Of a stretch of DNA of 64,000 bases, positions 36,465-48,695 are shown one piece after another. The stretch lies in assembly GCA_047967505.1 (NCBI GenBank), contig CM106540.1. One strand, given 5' to 3'. The position numbers and the translations under genes are program-made. The DNA comes from Dipteris shenzhenensis. Taxonomy: Eukaryota > Polypodiophyta > Polypodiopsida > Gleicheniales. Position 1 is the first letter of the stretch. Each line of letters opens with the position of its first letter. The notes beneath the pieces are model-generated. The model was given only the letters and a program-made list of their open reading frames with translations. It was not told the origin of the DNA and ran no database searches.

Positions 36465-37165
36465 GCACACAGAGAGTACAATGCATATACACAGACTATT
36501 TGTTTTGGATCATGGAAGCTCGTTAACTTATGTTTGTCCATGGATTAATAAATTTGTTTGGGTTAATTTATTTATTTTAAGTTATGTCTAAGAGGAGTTC
36601 AAGAGGATAGGATTCGAGCTCACAATGTTGTCTTTCCCACATGTGAGTCCTAACACTAAGCTTCAAGGTGAAAAAGCATACCTAGTGCTAATTAAAATAT
36701 TATAAATGGTCCTTTCCCCTCCCTCTCTAGTACATGCCTTATTCTTGGAAGCCCCCTTCAAATGGTCCCTATTTCCGCTCCTCCTTTAGCACGTGCCTTC
36801 TTCTTTAATGTCCCCTTCTTAAGTGGTCTCTCTTAATTGAAACTCCTCCCTCCCTTCTTCATCTGTTACTTTAATCATGCTCTTTTCCTCTTCCTTTTCA
36901 CCCCTCTTCTCTTCCACAACTAATTATTCATTTTCCAATGTATGGGGACACATACACAGAATACATTCTCCATAGTATCGTGCATAGTTTAAATTTTAAA
37001 TCACGATTCAAATTTCAAGTTTAACATGTATTTGAAAATACGCAAGATGGTCCATGGATCAAACATCAAAAGTTCATGAATCATAACAAAATACATATAG
37101 ATAGCACTACTAGGTTGTAGCCTCAACGGCCTAGACTCTAGAGTTGGGACCTACTCTAAGATTTG
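36461..37165. other. No gene recognised
   Basis: AT-rich; would be intronic if the two-exon model of the 35.1-kb gene holds. Confidence 0.4.
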
Positions 37166-37515
<350 letters not shown>

Positions 37516-37579
37516 AATATCCTTTGTCTTGTCAACCCAAAGGGAAGGAAAGAAGATGTAGCCCTGTTGGCTTTTATAG

Positions 37580-37678
37580 TGTAGAGAACATGTTGAGAGA
37601 TTATGATGATGAAGAGGAAGAGGAGGATGAGCTTGAGGATGTGATCGGAGACGATCTTTTAAGGAAGACATTAAGAAG
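37580..37678 (+). CDS. Possible second exon of the 35.1-kb gene
   Basis: After an acceptor-like cttttatag at 37571-37579, the sequence reads VENMLRDYDDEEEEEDELED and then VIGDDLLRKTLRR. A GT follows at 37679 (agaag/gtgcta). The phase matches exon 1: CG from exon 1 plus T gives an Arg codon and the acidic frame stays open. Composition (acidic) also matches the end of exon 1. The intervening 2.1-kb intron would contain microsatellites and two short elements. It could be chance, since acidic codons are favoured by GA-rich sequence. Confidence 0.4.
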
Positions 37679-37898
37679 GTGCTATAGATTTTTGTGACTT
37701 GTGCTCTCTAAAGAGAGAGATGAAGAAATATCATTCTCTAACCACTCTTTGGCTCACATTTCATTTGACTCCTTAGCTATCTTTGTGGACTACTCTTGCT
37801 CTAGGAGATGCTCTAGCTCTATCTCATGAGTTAATGTCATCAAGATGACGATGCTCAAATGAATGCATGCAATACTTCTCGTGATTCTCATTGATAAG

Positions 37899-38019
37899 TA
37901 CAAAATGGTGGAGGCGCCTGGGGTGTACCCTTTGCAGCAGCAGAAAATACTCATGGTACGCGAGCCCGAGCCATCAAACATGTTTGGTATTCAAATCGGA
38001 GCATATCATGCTACAAGAA
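37899..38019 (+). other. Possible coding exon, uncertain
   Basis: Between an AG (37897-37898) and a strong donor (gaa/gtaagg, GT at 38020) one frame reads KMVEAPGVYPLQQQKILMV and then REPEPSNMFGIQIG, which looks protein-like and GC-richer than its flanks. A second frame and the minus strand are also open, and the phase does not fit the exon at 37580. I cannot identify it. Confidence 0.2.
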
Positions 38020-38164
38020 GTAAGGTAGCATAGTTCTCTTGGCTTCTTTGAATGATAGTTTCTTTCCCCTTGCTCTTTAGTTGATGCCTTGGGATGGTTA
38101 CTCCAAGAGTAGATAGATGAGGGAACACTCAAAGGCATCGAACTTCCTAGTGGTCTCTAATAAA

Positions 38165-38640
38165 CCAACAGTTTGCAGATGATACAAACCTCACAGTAAG
38201 AAATACCCCTTATGATTTGACTACAACACTTCAATCCCTGGACATATTTTGTAAGGCATCTAGGTCTATAATAAATCACTTAAAGACAGGCTATGCAATT
38301 CTGATAGATAAAGGAGTAAAATACTCTAGAACACCTAGGATGCAAAAATATTTCGAAAGGAAAGGTCTTCAGACTTTTGGTATTCCCATGGGATTTCAGG
38401 TCTCCATGAAGGACAGATAGGACTGTTTTTAAACGGGTTTAGAGCCAAACTTGACAAGTGGAGAGGCTTCCAAGCCAATGTAGCAGGGAGAAGAGTTGTT
38501 CTTAATCATTGCATCTACCCTATCTCCATCTTTTACCTCTCTTGTTGATGCTCATCCAAGATTGTGGGCTTGAGAAGTTTATCAGGCTATGTAGGTATTT
38601 CCTCTATTGCAACATTAAAAAAATTGGCCATTAAGCACTT
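38165..38640 (+). pseudogene. LINE reverse transcriptase, C-terminal half
   Basis: Reads QQFADDTNLTV, holding the catalytic F-A-D-D box of LINE RT, then LDIFCKASRSIINHLKTG, matching the FC..SGL.IN..K box. A frame change after 38420 leads to GFRAKLDKWRGFQANVAGRR, matching the W....LS.AGR box, then NHCIYPISIFYLS. The order and spacing are those of plant L1 elements. The N-terminal RT half is absent, and at least one frameshift and several stops follow. Confidence 0.82.
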
Positions 38641-39125
38641 GCATGTTGCATGGCCGATAAATTAAAATATCTATCACGATTCAGTGTTCACTTATCACCT
38701 TACTTGTCTTGAATTGATAACATAGTCCATCTACTCACAAGCACTCGATTGTTCTATTTAGGAGGGTCCTTTAATAAGGGATGGAGCATATATGTAACAG
38801 TGTGGATTAGCTTATGGAACCAATCCCACCTCTTTCTTCGAATCCCTAAGATGTCTTTTTTTTTTAAGAATTTAGAAATAGGAATCAATATTTAAGAACC
38901 ACCTATTGGTACTTACAAGTTGCAAGTTACAAAACTCCCCCCCCCCAAATGCTGGCTTATATTAAAAAAAGGCAATAGCCAACTGTACAAAAAAAAGCGA
39001 CCCAAATAGTGGGCAAACTGCCCAGGACCAACACTGAAACTACAGCCCTAGCATATACAAGACAAAACTGAAAACAAATTCTCACTAACCATCGAGAACC
39101 TTGTGTTAGTGATCATAGCAAATCA
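38641..39125. other. No gene recognised; LINE-derived in part
   Basis: The left part may continue the LINE (a trace of KFIRLCRYFLYCNIKKI). The rest is AT-rich and unassigned. A run of ten c lies at about 38937-38946. Confidence 0.4.
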
Positions 39126-39450
39126 CGAATGCAGACTTTGAGCAGACCCGCCAAGAAATTCTCGATTAGCCTTGTCATCGGCCTCTTCGCAAACACAATC
39201 TGATTCCTACCAACCAAACTGCCAACAAAACCGAGGCCTGTTGGTAAGGCCAATCTGCAGCTAGGGAAGACAATTTGTAAATAGCGAGAATCTAGTCATG
39301 AGCCCTGAACACCACACCTCATTCTAAGCAAATGCAAAGAGTAATGGGGCAAGGATACATCCCTACCTAACTGGCCTCTTCCATTCAGACACAAAGCAGC
39401 AGCAGCATTTCCAAACAATGTTCTAATCAGCTGACACAAATGATCCCCAA
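39126..39450 (-). pseudogene. LINE reverse transcriptase fragment, middle part
   Basis: The minus strand reads IRTLFGNAAAALCLNGR, matching the W(I/V)..(L/M)Y.N......NG box, and then in another frame GCILAPLLFAFA, matching the R-Q-G-C-P-L-S-P-L-L-F box of LINE reverse transcriptases. Stops and frameshifts follow. It lies head-on to the plus-strand LINE fragment at 38.2 kb and is a separate relic. Confidence 0.65.
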
Positions 39451-39460
39451 TCCCAAGTTG

Positions 39461-39581
39461 AAAATCGGGTGTGAAAGTACTTTATTTTTCACTTTTGCAT
39501 CAAGCTAACCTCCAACTCCAAAAGTTTTAAATAAAGTACAACTCCAAAAGTGAAAAATAAAGTACTTTCACACCCAATTTT
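39461..39581. repeat. Inverted repeat, 37-bp arms
   Basis: Left arm 39461-39497 and right arm 39545-39581 pair with one mismatch in 37, around a 47-nt loop that itself repeats actccaaaag. Could form a stable RNA or DNA hairpin. No terminator or miRNA signature can be claimed from sequence alone. Confidence 0.85.
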
Positions 39582-40205
39582 CATTTAAGGACATCCCATA
39601 AAGCAAATAGATTACTTTGTAGAAAAGGACAAAATCTCAATCCATGATATTTTAGGTTGAAATTGTGATTTACACAATTTGAAGATTTTCAAAAATCATG
39701 TTATTTCTTGGATTTTTTTAGTTATTTGAGTTTGGAGAAATATGGCTTTTTTGTTATGGAGTCCCTTAGTCACGAGTAAAGCACCTCTAAAATTTCTTTA
39801 AAAAGGCCCCTTTTTTATGCAAAATCTTTCAAAGATTCCAAATGTTTCTCCTAAGGTAGAAATATTACCCAAATAATCTACAATGGTGTTCCATGTTGTT
39901 TCTATCATTGAGGAGAAGAATAAGAGGGGAGATGACAACAAAAGCTCAACTTAACAATAAACTCGATTGGGGAAATTGTTAGAGCCCCACATGAAACCAA
40001 AAGTTGGCTTGATATAATTAACTATTAAAGCAAAGGACAATAAGGAGAAAGCATGATGTGGTGAGGCTTTACTTGACAAGTAGAATCATACACAACAAAA
40101 GAGTTGGTCATAGGAGAATTTACAATCTAATGCTTCTCATTCCTTGCCTATGTACAATCGACAAATGAGTGCAATAGATGCAATAAAGTTCATCACATCC
40201 TAAGC
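39582..40205. other. No gene recognised
   Basis: AT-rich sequence with no motif seen. Confidence 0.4.
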
Positions 40206-40230
40206 ATCTCTCTCTCTCTCTCTCTCTCTC
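40206..40230. repeat. (TC)n microsatellite
   Basis: A short tc run of about 25 bp. Confidence 0.9.
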
Positions 40231-40287
40231 GTAGATACATATTTTCAAATTTTATTTTACAAATGGCCACATAGCCACCATGATTCT

Positions 40288-40575
40288 ACCATGTGATATC
40301 CTATCTATCCCACATTAATTATAGGGGTAGCTCTCCAATATATAGGCATATCTTTCTCCACTATATGAGTTGATGTAATGTGCAATCTATCCCACATTGA
40401 TTACTCTAAACCAGAGGGGTAGGTCAGAGTATCCTCATCCATTATATAGCTGTGTCTTTTGCCATGTGATGTCCAATCTATCCCACACTAATTACTCCAA
40501 ACCATCGGAGAAGCTTAGAGTACTCTCATCTTATATATAGCCATGTCTTTCTCCATTAGATGAGTTGACCATAAT
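40288..40575. repeat. Three imperfect tandem units, about 92 bp
   Basis: The phrase ctatcccacattaattayt occurs near 40305, 40387 and 40482, each followed by related ccagaggggtag / ccatcggagaag and atatagccatgtctttctcc words. It probably belongs to the 3' untranslated region of the adjacent minus-strand LINE, but that is inference. Confidence 0.65.
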
Positions 40576-40749
40576 GAATAGACTTGCCACAATAGCAACC
40601 CCATAGTTTGACAGATGTGAGCTCTAAGACCAACTTTAAAATCAAGTATGAAGGCATTCTTGGTTTCTAGATATTCCATAAACATGTCCATCAGAAAAAC
40701 TGAAAGAATAATGAATATTTTATGTTATGAAGGAATTATTGGTTAAGTA

Positions 40750-41702
40750 GATATGCTAAAAACTTGTCCATCTAAAAGAATGTAAGAAGATTGGATATTC
40801 TAGGTTATCGAGCCCATGCACAGTCTTTCCCAATACCCATTCTTGAATTGTTATGGGCATATAGTTCAACCAAGTGTAGATGTGAGAAATGAAATCCCAC
40901 ACCTTCATTCCCATGGAACGTGAAATGAAAAGATGCAAAGAGGTTTCAAGCATGTAGTACAGAACACAAAGTTACCAAAAGCACTTCACCACTTTTGGAA
41001 GTTGTCCTCCATGGGTAGGCCCCCAACTAGCATGTACCAGATGAACACCTTCCCTTGATATGGAATCCCAGATCACTAGCCCTACATAAAATATATCCTT
41101 TCACCAGGCCCTACCCTTCCAGATGTGCCATACCTAATTAGCCTTCTCAGTGATCCAATGCTTATCTTGCACTATCATATGGGACACTTGATTTTATGTA
41201 TGTTGGACTATGTCTTGAGGCTTTTGAAATGCCCAATCTAACCAAGGTTGCTGATCCTCAAACTGAGGAATGTCACTAAATGATGTAGGTGTTGCCTTCC
41301 ATAACTATACATATCCATGAGGAATGTGAAAATATTATCAAATTTCCCAAAATAACATTAAGCAAGCTCTATAGGGCAAGAAAGCATTCTAGATTCTTAC
41401 TAACACCAAACAAGCCATTCAAAAAAAAAAGGCCTCTCAACCTGTTTGTCAAGCCACTCCAAAATTTGAGAAGTAGCCAACACCTCACCCACCATAGAAT
41501 TCAACTGCAATTGCATATCTGAGGACTTCCATTTAGTATGTGCCAACACTTGCTTCCATGAGATCATCAAATGATAAAGGAGAGGTGAATCCACCACCAA
41601 AATCTGTTGGGAACCATTCACAACATCCCACCATGTACCATCAATTATAGTCTTACCATACACAAGGATGACCTCCTCCATCAGTGATTTAGCCATTAAC
41701 TG
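40750..41702 (-). pseudogene. LINE C-terminal part, beyond the gypsy insertion
   Basis: On the minus strand the first part (LMAKSLMEEVILVYGK ... NGSQQILVVDSPLLY) continues the type of sequence found after the RT domain in plant LINEs. Further on, YMLETSLHLFISRSMG followed by VWDFI fits the C-terminal zf-RVT zinc-binding region (C..C......E...HLF..C......W), with its cysteines mostly gone. Strand, order and the break point make it the downstream continuation of the LINE at 45.3-48.4 kb. Stops are frequent. Confidence 0.55.
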
Positions 41703-42600
41703 TGACAGGAAACGCTCATGGAACTTGCAAATCCTTGAAAAACATAGCAACACTCTTTGAAAATACGCACAAACTCTCAAAACTCACAAACAGAAGAGAC
41801 AAAACAAGCCTGCTGGGTACAATCTCCCCCCATAGGTGTGGTGCTCTCCTTCCACCTCCTATGTATTTATGTATATTCCCTAAAAAGCTTCCGAGCAAAA
41901 ATCATACAAAAAACCTCTGTGCTTTCCTCCATACACCCTTTTACAAAAAGCCCATCCACCTTCTAGAATAGCTGGCTTTTTCTAAAAATAAAGCTTTTTT
42001 CTAACTTTAGTTTATACACTTAGCCAAGCCACTAATATTCCAAAATTCAAATATGTACATAAGCTTTTGTAATATCAAAAATTAGGCATAAGCCTTATTC
42101 ATCCCCGCATCACTGGAGTTGCGCCTATGCGCCCAAAATATGGCGGATCATGCTTGCCAGATGCCATTGCTCATTCAATTACTCTTCCCTTGAATTCACA
42201 TGATCAATAGTAATGAAATATTTCAAACATAAGATAACCTTGGAATTAATCACCACAATCAATCAACCTTTCAGTATTATAGCAACACAAAATCAATAAA
42301 TCACAGATGAATGGTGTACACATGTGACACATACCATCTCATGGTGCACCTGATGCTACACATGAATAAAATCGTACGGATGGTGCACACATGCTACACA
42401 TACTGTCATCACGTAAGTGGTGCACACAATGCTACACACTCATACATCTCCGCAACCATATATCCAGCCATGTAGGAGCACACATGCATCACTACGGAAC
42501 AACGAGCACAAATGCATCAGCTGCGCGACAAAAATGCTAGATCTCACTAAACTAAATACTAAAGGATTAAATTAATGGGATAATTCCAATTCTCGTAACA
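41703..42600 (-). repeat. 3' LTR of the minus-strand gypsy element
   Basis: On the minus strand it starts at 42600 (tgttacgagaatt) immediately after the polypurine tract aagcaagaggga (42601-42612). It contains a tandem-like stretch of acatgtgtgcacca words and a TATA-like element, and appears to end at 41703 (cctgtcaca). The inner end is inferred from where LINE-like coding resumes. Length would be about 898 bp. No partner LTR was found on the right. Confidence 0.6.
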
Positions 42601-42612
42601 TCCCTCTTGCTT

Positions 42613-45300
42613 GAAATTGCAATTGCCCTCAATTGCGTGACAAAAAAGTAGTCAATAAATCAGGGTACTGGCGAAAATATCGCTTGGGCATCCACTTAGC
42701 ATCCTCAACGGGGTGGTTCTTAAATGTAAGAAGATAAATAGGATATGAGTTTCCACGTCTCATTTGAGTGATTTGTTGACCAATGATCTGGTCTGGCTCT
42801 AAAAGCTACATCTCTCATTGAAGCAACGGTGCATCATCTAAAATAGGTCGAGTTGGTGGGTCTTCATGGAAAGGTTTCAAGAGGTGCACATGAAAAGAAT
42901 TATGAATTTTCCAATCGGGTGGTAATTCAAGCTGATAGGCATTGTCATTAATGCGCTCCAAAACTTTAAAGGGACCATAGGATTTAGGGACAAACTTAAC
43001 TACAGGGGTAACATGACTAGGTCACCTTCAGCAAATACAACTTTCTTTCTACCCTTGTTTGCACGTGCAGTATACACAGCTTGAGCATGCTCGATATTCT
43101 TTTTGACAATAGCCAAAATGCTAGAGAAATCTTTAATAAATCGATCAGCAGCCTCTATTTGGTGCTTAAGGCGGGTCAATGGAGTAGGGATGGCCTTTCC
43201 ATAAACAATTTGGAATGGAGATTTGCCTATAGGAGAGTGCTTAGTGTTGTTGTAGGCAAATTGTAATATGTGTATAAATTTGTCCCATTTGCCTGGCTGA
43301 CCAGACACATAAGCGTGACATGTCACAAATAGTATTTTGTGTGACCTCGGTTTGGCCATTAGATTCGGGATGAAAAGCAGTGGAAAAGTCTAACTTCGTA
43401 CCAAGATTGTCAAAGAGTGAGGTCCAGAAGTTACTACAAAATTTGCTATCCCGATTTGACACGATTACTTTTGGAAGGCCATGGTGTATAAAGAAGTGCT
43501 TGATGAACAAATGAGCAGCCTGAATTGCGGTCAAGGTCTTCTTACAAGGAATAAAGTAAGCCTACTTGCTTAATCTATCAATGATAGTCCAAATCATATC
43601 AAAACCTGAGCTAGTCGTAGGAAATCCAGTAATAAAGTCCATAGAAATCTGCTCCCATGGGCCATCAGGAATTGGTAAAGGCATAAGTAAACCTTGATAT
43701 TTGCCCTTGCAGCTCTTGACTTTTTGACAAATAAGACATTGTGCAACAAAAGTTGCAACATCAACTTTAAGCTTAGGCAAAAAAAAATCTTGAATTACAT
43801 ACGTAGCAGCGATGCCTTTATGTCCCATGTAGGGTGGCTGATGTACCTCTTCTAGTACCAAGCGTCAAAATGGTGCAGTGACACATAAACGCTTTTTGTA
43901 GAATAGATAGTCATTATGAATGGAATACGAGGCCATAGGGGTGCTATTAGCTTGCTTAATCTTATGCCAAATTTTTGAAAAGTCTCAATTAGTAGGATAG
44001 TTCGCCTTCATAGGCTCGAAAGGATCTCCCTCGATGATTGAGATATTATTTATGCTAGGTCGACGGCTTAGTGCATCAGCAACTACATTGTCTTTGCTTG
44101 GTTGATATTGGATCATTGGTTTAAAGCTGTTAATAAAGGCAACCCATTTAATGTGTCGAGATCCGAGATCCTCGTCGGCTGAGTAAGGAGATGTCTAAGA
44201 CTTTGGTGATCAGTCTTAATGAGTAACTTGGAACCCATAAGATAGTGTTTCTAGAGTTTAAGGGCATGCACCATAGCGGCTAATTCTTTATCATACATGG
44301 AATAGTTTAGCTCTGCTGGTTTTAATTTACGTGACTCAAATGCAATTGGATGGTTATCTTGCATGAGCATAGCCCCAAAACCCTGTCCACTAGCATCAGT
44401 AACCATGACAACGAAGGGTCTTGTAAAGTCTGGCATGGTCAAAACTAGTGTGTGCGTCATTGCACCCTTAAGTCGTTGAAAAGCTAAAGTGTTCTGCTCA
44501 CCCCAAGAGAAAGGACGAGTCTTACGCAGTAATTCAGTCAATGGATGTGCCTTGTGTCAAAATTTCTAACAAATCGGCGATAGAAACTACACATACCTAG
44601 AAAAGATCGTAACTCATGGATATCTTTAGACTGTGGCCAGTTTACTATCACTTCTACCTTCTTGGGATCTACTCGAATGCCTTCAATTGAAACAATGTGT
44701 CCAAGATATTCAATTTCAGGCTGGAAAAAAGAACTTTTCTCCGGGTTGGCATACAGTTGGTTCACGTAAGAGAGAGAAAACAAGATCCAAGTGTTTCTCA
44801 TGTTCCTCTTGACTCTTGCTATAAATCGTAATATCATCAAAGAAAACTACCACAAAGTCTTGATAGGGTAGGAAGATTCAGTGTCGTTGTCCTCATCCTC
44901 ACTCTCTTGTTTGAAAGATTTATCATGGGATCCATGTAGTTGATCCGTGCGGAGTTGTTGCGCTGACTATTACCATTGGTACGTCCATTGGTTCTCCCTC
45001 CATTGCCTCCGTTATTGTTGGTAGCATTCTTTGCTTGGGTACCTATCTTGTGTGTAGCAAGTGGATTCTTGGGACATTCATAAGAGTAGTGTCCCTTCTC
45101 TTTGCATTCGTAACACGTGACAAGTTCTTTGGTCCTTCGATTAATACGTGACTTAGTAGGTTTCCAATTAGACTTACCATCATATCTAACCAAATTGAGA
45201 TAAGTCTTGTGTTTGTGTGTATTTCCTTTCATAGTGATTTCTTCTTTGCACCGTGCTTTGAAAGCGGCTATTCGTCGAATAGCTGCCTTAGTTTATTATC
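42613..45300 (-). pseudogene. Truncated Ty3/gypsy element body (minus strand)
   Basis: From 45.3 kb downward: a Gag zinc knuckle CYECKEKGHYSYEC; then, after a deletion removing protease and the first half of RT (junction near 44870), FFDDITIYSKSQEEH, EYLGHIVSIEGIRVD and FLGMCSFYRRF of RT. RNase H: VTDASGQGFGAML, YDKELAAMVHALK. Integrase: H...H zinc half, CLICQKVK, SMDFITGFP, SNRDSKF, ESNGQTEV (all three acidic residues kept), FAYNNTKHS. Last is a chromodomain-like end (PIYLLTFKNH ... AKWMP). Frameshifts and stops break it into about six frames. The 5' LTR and most of gag are missing. Confidence 0.88.
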
Positions 45301-45334
45301 TAACCTTTTCCATGGCATAAACTTGATGGGTTGT

Positions 45335-47330
45335 TGTATTTGATGTAAAGCTTTGGAAAATCCAAGGCAATAAGGGCAAAAAGAAAGATATCATGACAAC
45401 CACAATTTTGATTGTGCCATTTTGAGCTGCGAACTGCCTAAGCCAACCCTGAGATTTCTAGCAGACAAAATTATCATTAATCCTTGTAGAAATCAATGCC
45501 AACAAATCCTATGAAATAATATCAATTCCAATCAGATACTTTAAGTGATCTGTAATATGGTCCCTTTATATGACCTACCCATTTCATTCCAAATCGCCCT
45601 CGGAGTTATAGCTTATCAGAGTAGATTAATCCATAACCTAAGGAAAGTGCAAAAGGTATCACAGATAGCCATAGCCTTTTGAACAATATCTCTTTGAGCC
45701 TTCAAGAACATGAAAGAATCATTGGCCAAGGCCTAACAAATCATCTACTCTCCATTGGAAAGTGTAAGCTATACAACTTCACCATCCTCTGCTAGCTTAT
45801 CCAATCAAGATAAGATTGGATGGGTAAAAATAGCAAGCAAGAGGCTCCTAAAAAATAAAATTGGGGTGGGGGCTTCAATTCAACAACATAATTACTAAAA
45901 ATATCATTAGGGATCCCATTCCAACTGGACTTCTCCCTTTTGGTAAATGTTTCAACACAACTTCCACCTCATCCTTAAAAATTATCTTTTTCCAAATTAG
46001 TTTGAAGAGGCATCTGATGCTTGCTAATGAACCAGATGAAACAAGATTTTGTAACCACAATAACATTAGGAAATATGACTTTTGGTGAATCCAATAGGTC
46101 GTGATAAAATTTCATACACATCTTAATAGGAGCAAGATCAACAATCGATACTCTTTGCCTATCTTGCATCTTGACAACAATGCCACATTCATGATTTTGG
46201 TGTAAATAAGAAAAGAAGGCATGTGATTGGCAAATAGAATCCTTTAGGCATCCATGCAAGCCAAAATATTATATCTCACATTGATTCTCATGCAATGTTG
46301 CAACTTGATGGGACAACCAATCAAAGTTGTATCCTTATTAGGGCAAGAAGCATGCTTTTGAACCACTTGGTTCAAAACACTAACAACAATTTGATGGTCT
46401 ATGACTTCTCTCTTAAGTATGATGCATTGTGAATCCCATATTAGTGAGCTATTGATTAGAGAGTATTCCCTAGATGATACCCCAATGAACAGCACATGGC
46501 CTAAAAAGTGTTGTAACACTTGCAACATAAACTGATGGAAAACAGTATGCTCCAAGAAATCGTGGTTGAACTTAAGAGGAGCATTCCCCAGTAATGTCCA
46601 ATAAGCATCCACAGAATGACTATGCATCTCCTATATCAATGGGAAATGATATGAAAAAATGTGATTGTATTCCACCTACATGGACAATAACTGGTAGAAA
46701 GAAATCATATTGGAAAATATGCATTCGTCGATCTAAATGAGCTCTTATACCCATGTATTGTTGAGAATCATATGTAAATATTCTTTCATGCGAGTGTAGC
46801 AATGACCACATGTCTTGAACCTAATTGGCAAACACATTCTAGAAGAGATACTCTGACCCATTCATAATAGATTCAAGCATAGAGGAATACTCCAGTAATT
46901 CACATACATTAAAATTGACCAGCACAAACCTGGATCGATCATGGATCAAGAGCAGGAAATCATCCCATAATTGAGGATGTTGTGCCAGACCATTAGACAC
47001 ATACAATCCAACTAGCCATATTGTTCCATCCATAAACTCCAATTCCACAACAAGAATTTCCCCCATACATCCTGCATAACTAATGATGGCTTAAAGAAAG
47101 ATTTCATAGCAATCAAGACCCCTCAGTGTGTAATGAGGTGTTGTCTATAATACATATGAAATTCTTTATAATCATACACCTGTTCTACCATGGAATGTTT
47201 TTAATCCTCAATAGTACAAAACATATCTCATCAACATTTCAAACATTGTACACCATATGCATTTTTGGATGCTAAACACACACCTTGGACATTCCAAAGA
47301 GTGATCTTAATAATCTAGCTAAACAAAAGG
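45335..47330 (-). pseudogene. LINE endonuclease and reverse transcriptase, broken
   Basis: From 47.33 kb downward on minus: ITLWNVQGVCLASKNA, matching the I-L-S-W-N-V-R-G start of LINE endonucleases; WLVGLYVSNGLAQHPQLWDDF and FVLVNFNV, the fold's G-D-F-N region; IRAHLDRRMHIFQ and GGIQSHFFISFPI near its end. The linker has AFFSYLHQNHECGIVVKM and MKFYHDLLDSP. RT begins VEVVLKHLPKGRSPVG; a deletion near 45.8 kb removes the core, and the AICDTFCTFLRLWINLL box and later AQNGTIKI region follow to 45.34 kb. No open frame survives. Strand and order match the fragments at 48.4-47.7 kb and 41.7-40.75 kb. Confidence 0.75.
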
Positions 47331-47699
47331 CCAATTAATGAGAGGTACTACCTTCTCCCTCTCTTCCTTTAAAATATTTCATCAAATCCTCAATGCATCT
47401 CTCTCCATATTTTATCATACTCTTTGTAGAAAAACATCGACCCATTCTTTTGTACCTACGTGACCGTTATTACTGGGTGAGGTATCCAATCTCCACTTGA
47501 CATTTGGATACTTCTTGTCCTAGGCTATGCTCATAGCATGCTTTTAATAAAATACAAGAGGTCCAGAGGATAATTTACTTGATATTCTTTTGTAACTTAA
47601 GGGCGCAAAGTATATTAAGATTTTAAGACTTGCCTTGTTTACCTTGCTCTCAATTCCATGTTGGGGCATTGGAGCGGAACGATAAAGAGGCACCATGAT

Positions 47700-48395
47700 C
47701 AACTCCCAACATTCGAGTGCAGCTAGAAGGAGCTAATTAATGAGAGCCTCTCTTTGCCACTATAAGCCAAGGTCTATCATATTGATTTGGAAAAGCTTGT
47801 TTATCTTTATCTACCAAAACTTGTGGACCTTTATGTGCCACTCTTTCACTTGGTTTGTCTACTTGTTTTCCCTCCTCCAAACTAAAACTAGGTGGCAAAA
47901 TAGGAGCTAATGCAGTGGTTGTGGTCAAGAATTCACCTCCTATGGACACTTGGAAAATGAAGTGACCCATCTTCTGACAATGGAAGCAATGGCCTACACA
48001 ATCCCCACTTTAATTAAAAAACAAAGGGGTCAAAACCATCTACACACTACCTCAATTTCTAAGGTCTCATATCCCACAATATGCAAACCGTATTTTTATT
48101 CCTAGATGACATTTTGGGCTCCACAAAAAACTTCCCAATAGTACGTATTTCCAATGGTAATAATTCCCATATACTTGATGGAAAGTCTTAAGCTTACTGC
48201 AACATATCTCTATACTATACCATAGGGCATCAGGGGGGATTTCCAATTTTTGAGCAAAACCATTTGAGCATTTGAGCAAATTGGATCAGAATGTAGTTTT
48301 TTTGTGTCAAAGTTTATGAAAATAATCCAAGTATATGGACTCCTTTTGTGAATAAAGGGGTCATATTGCTTAATAAAAGAAATGGATATCCTCAT
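47700..48395 (-). pseudogene. LINE ORF1-like part with zinc knuckle trace
   Basis: The minus strand carries KNWKSPLMPYGI and a VCRWF-type stretch as in plant LINE ORF1 (DUF4283-like region), then CFHCQKMGHFIFQV. This is a CCHC knuckle with its last cysteine replaced by Val. The end GPQVLVDKDK...RPWLIVAKRG resembles the G-P-W-M-V-V-.-R-R motif found after ORF1 knuckles. It lies just upstream of the endonuclease relic on the same strand, in the order expected for a plant L1 element. Confidence 0.6.
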
Positions 48396-48695
48396 TTCTG
48401 ACTAAACAAGTTTTCTAACTCTTGAAGTTCATGAAATGAGGCCATGATTATGAAACCGTTTTGTAAATGAAGGGTCCATATTGCTGAATAAAAGAATTGG
48501 TTATCCTTGTAAACTAATAAACCACAAAAACCAATAACCAAAAAACAAATCTTGAAGTTGCTAGACCCCTTTTTTGATTAAAAGGGATGTATAGTCCACC
48601 AAAAAAAAAAGATTACGTTCGACCTTAGCAAAATCCAGTATTCTGCATCTTTGTTACACTAGCTTAATTTTAAGTCAATATATTTTCCACTCATA
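48396..48695. other. No gene recognised
   Basis: AT-rich; a repeated phrase aaagggg/ggtccatattgct occurs near 48355 and 48475, probably LINE 5' region. Confidence 0.35.
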
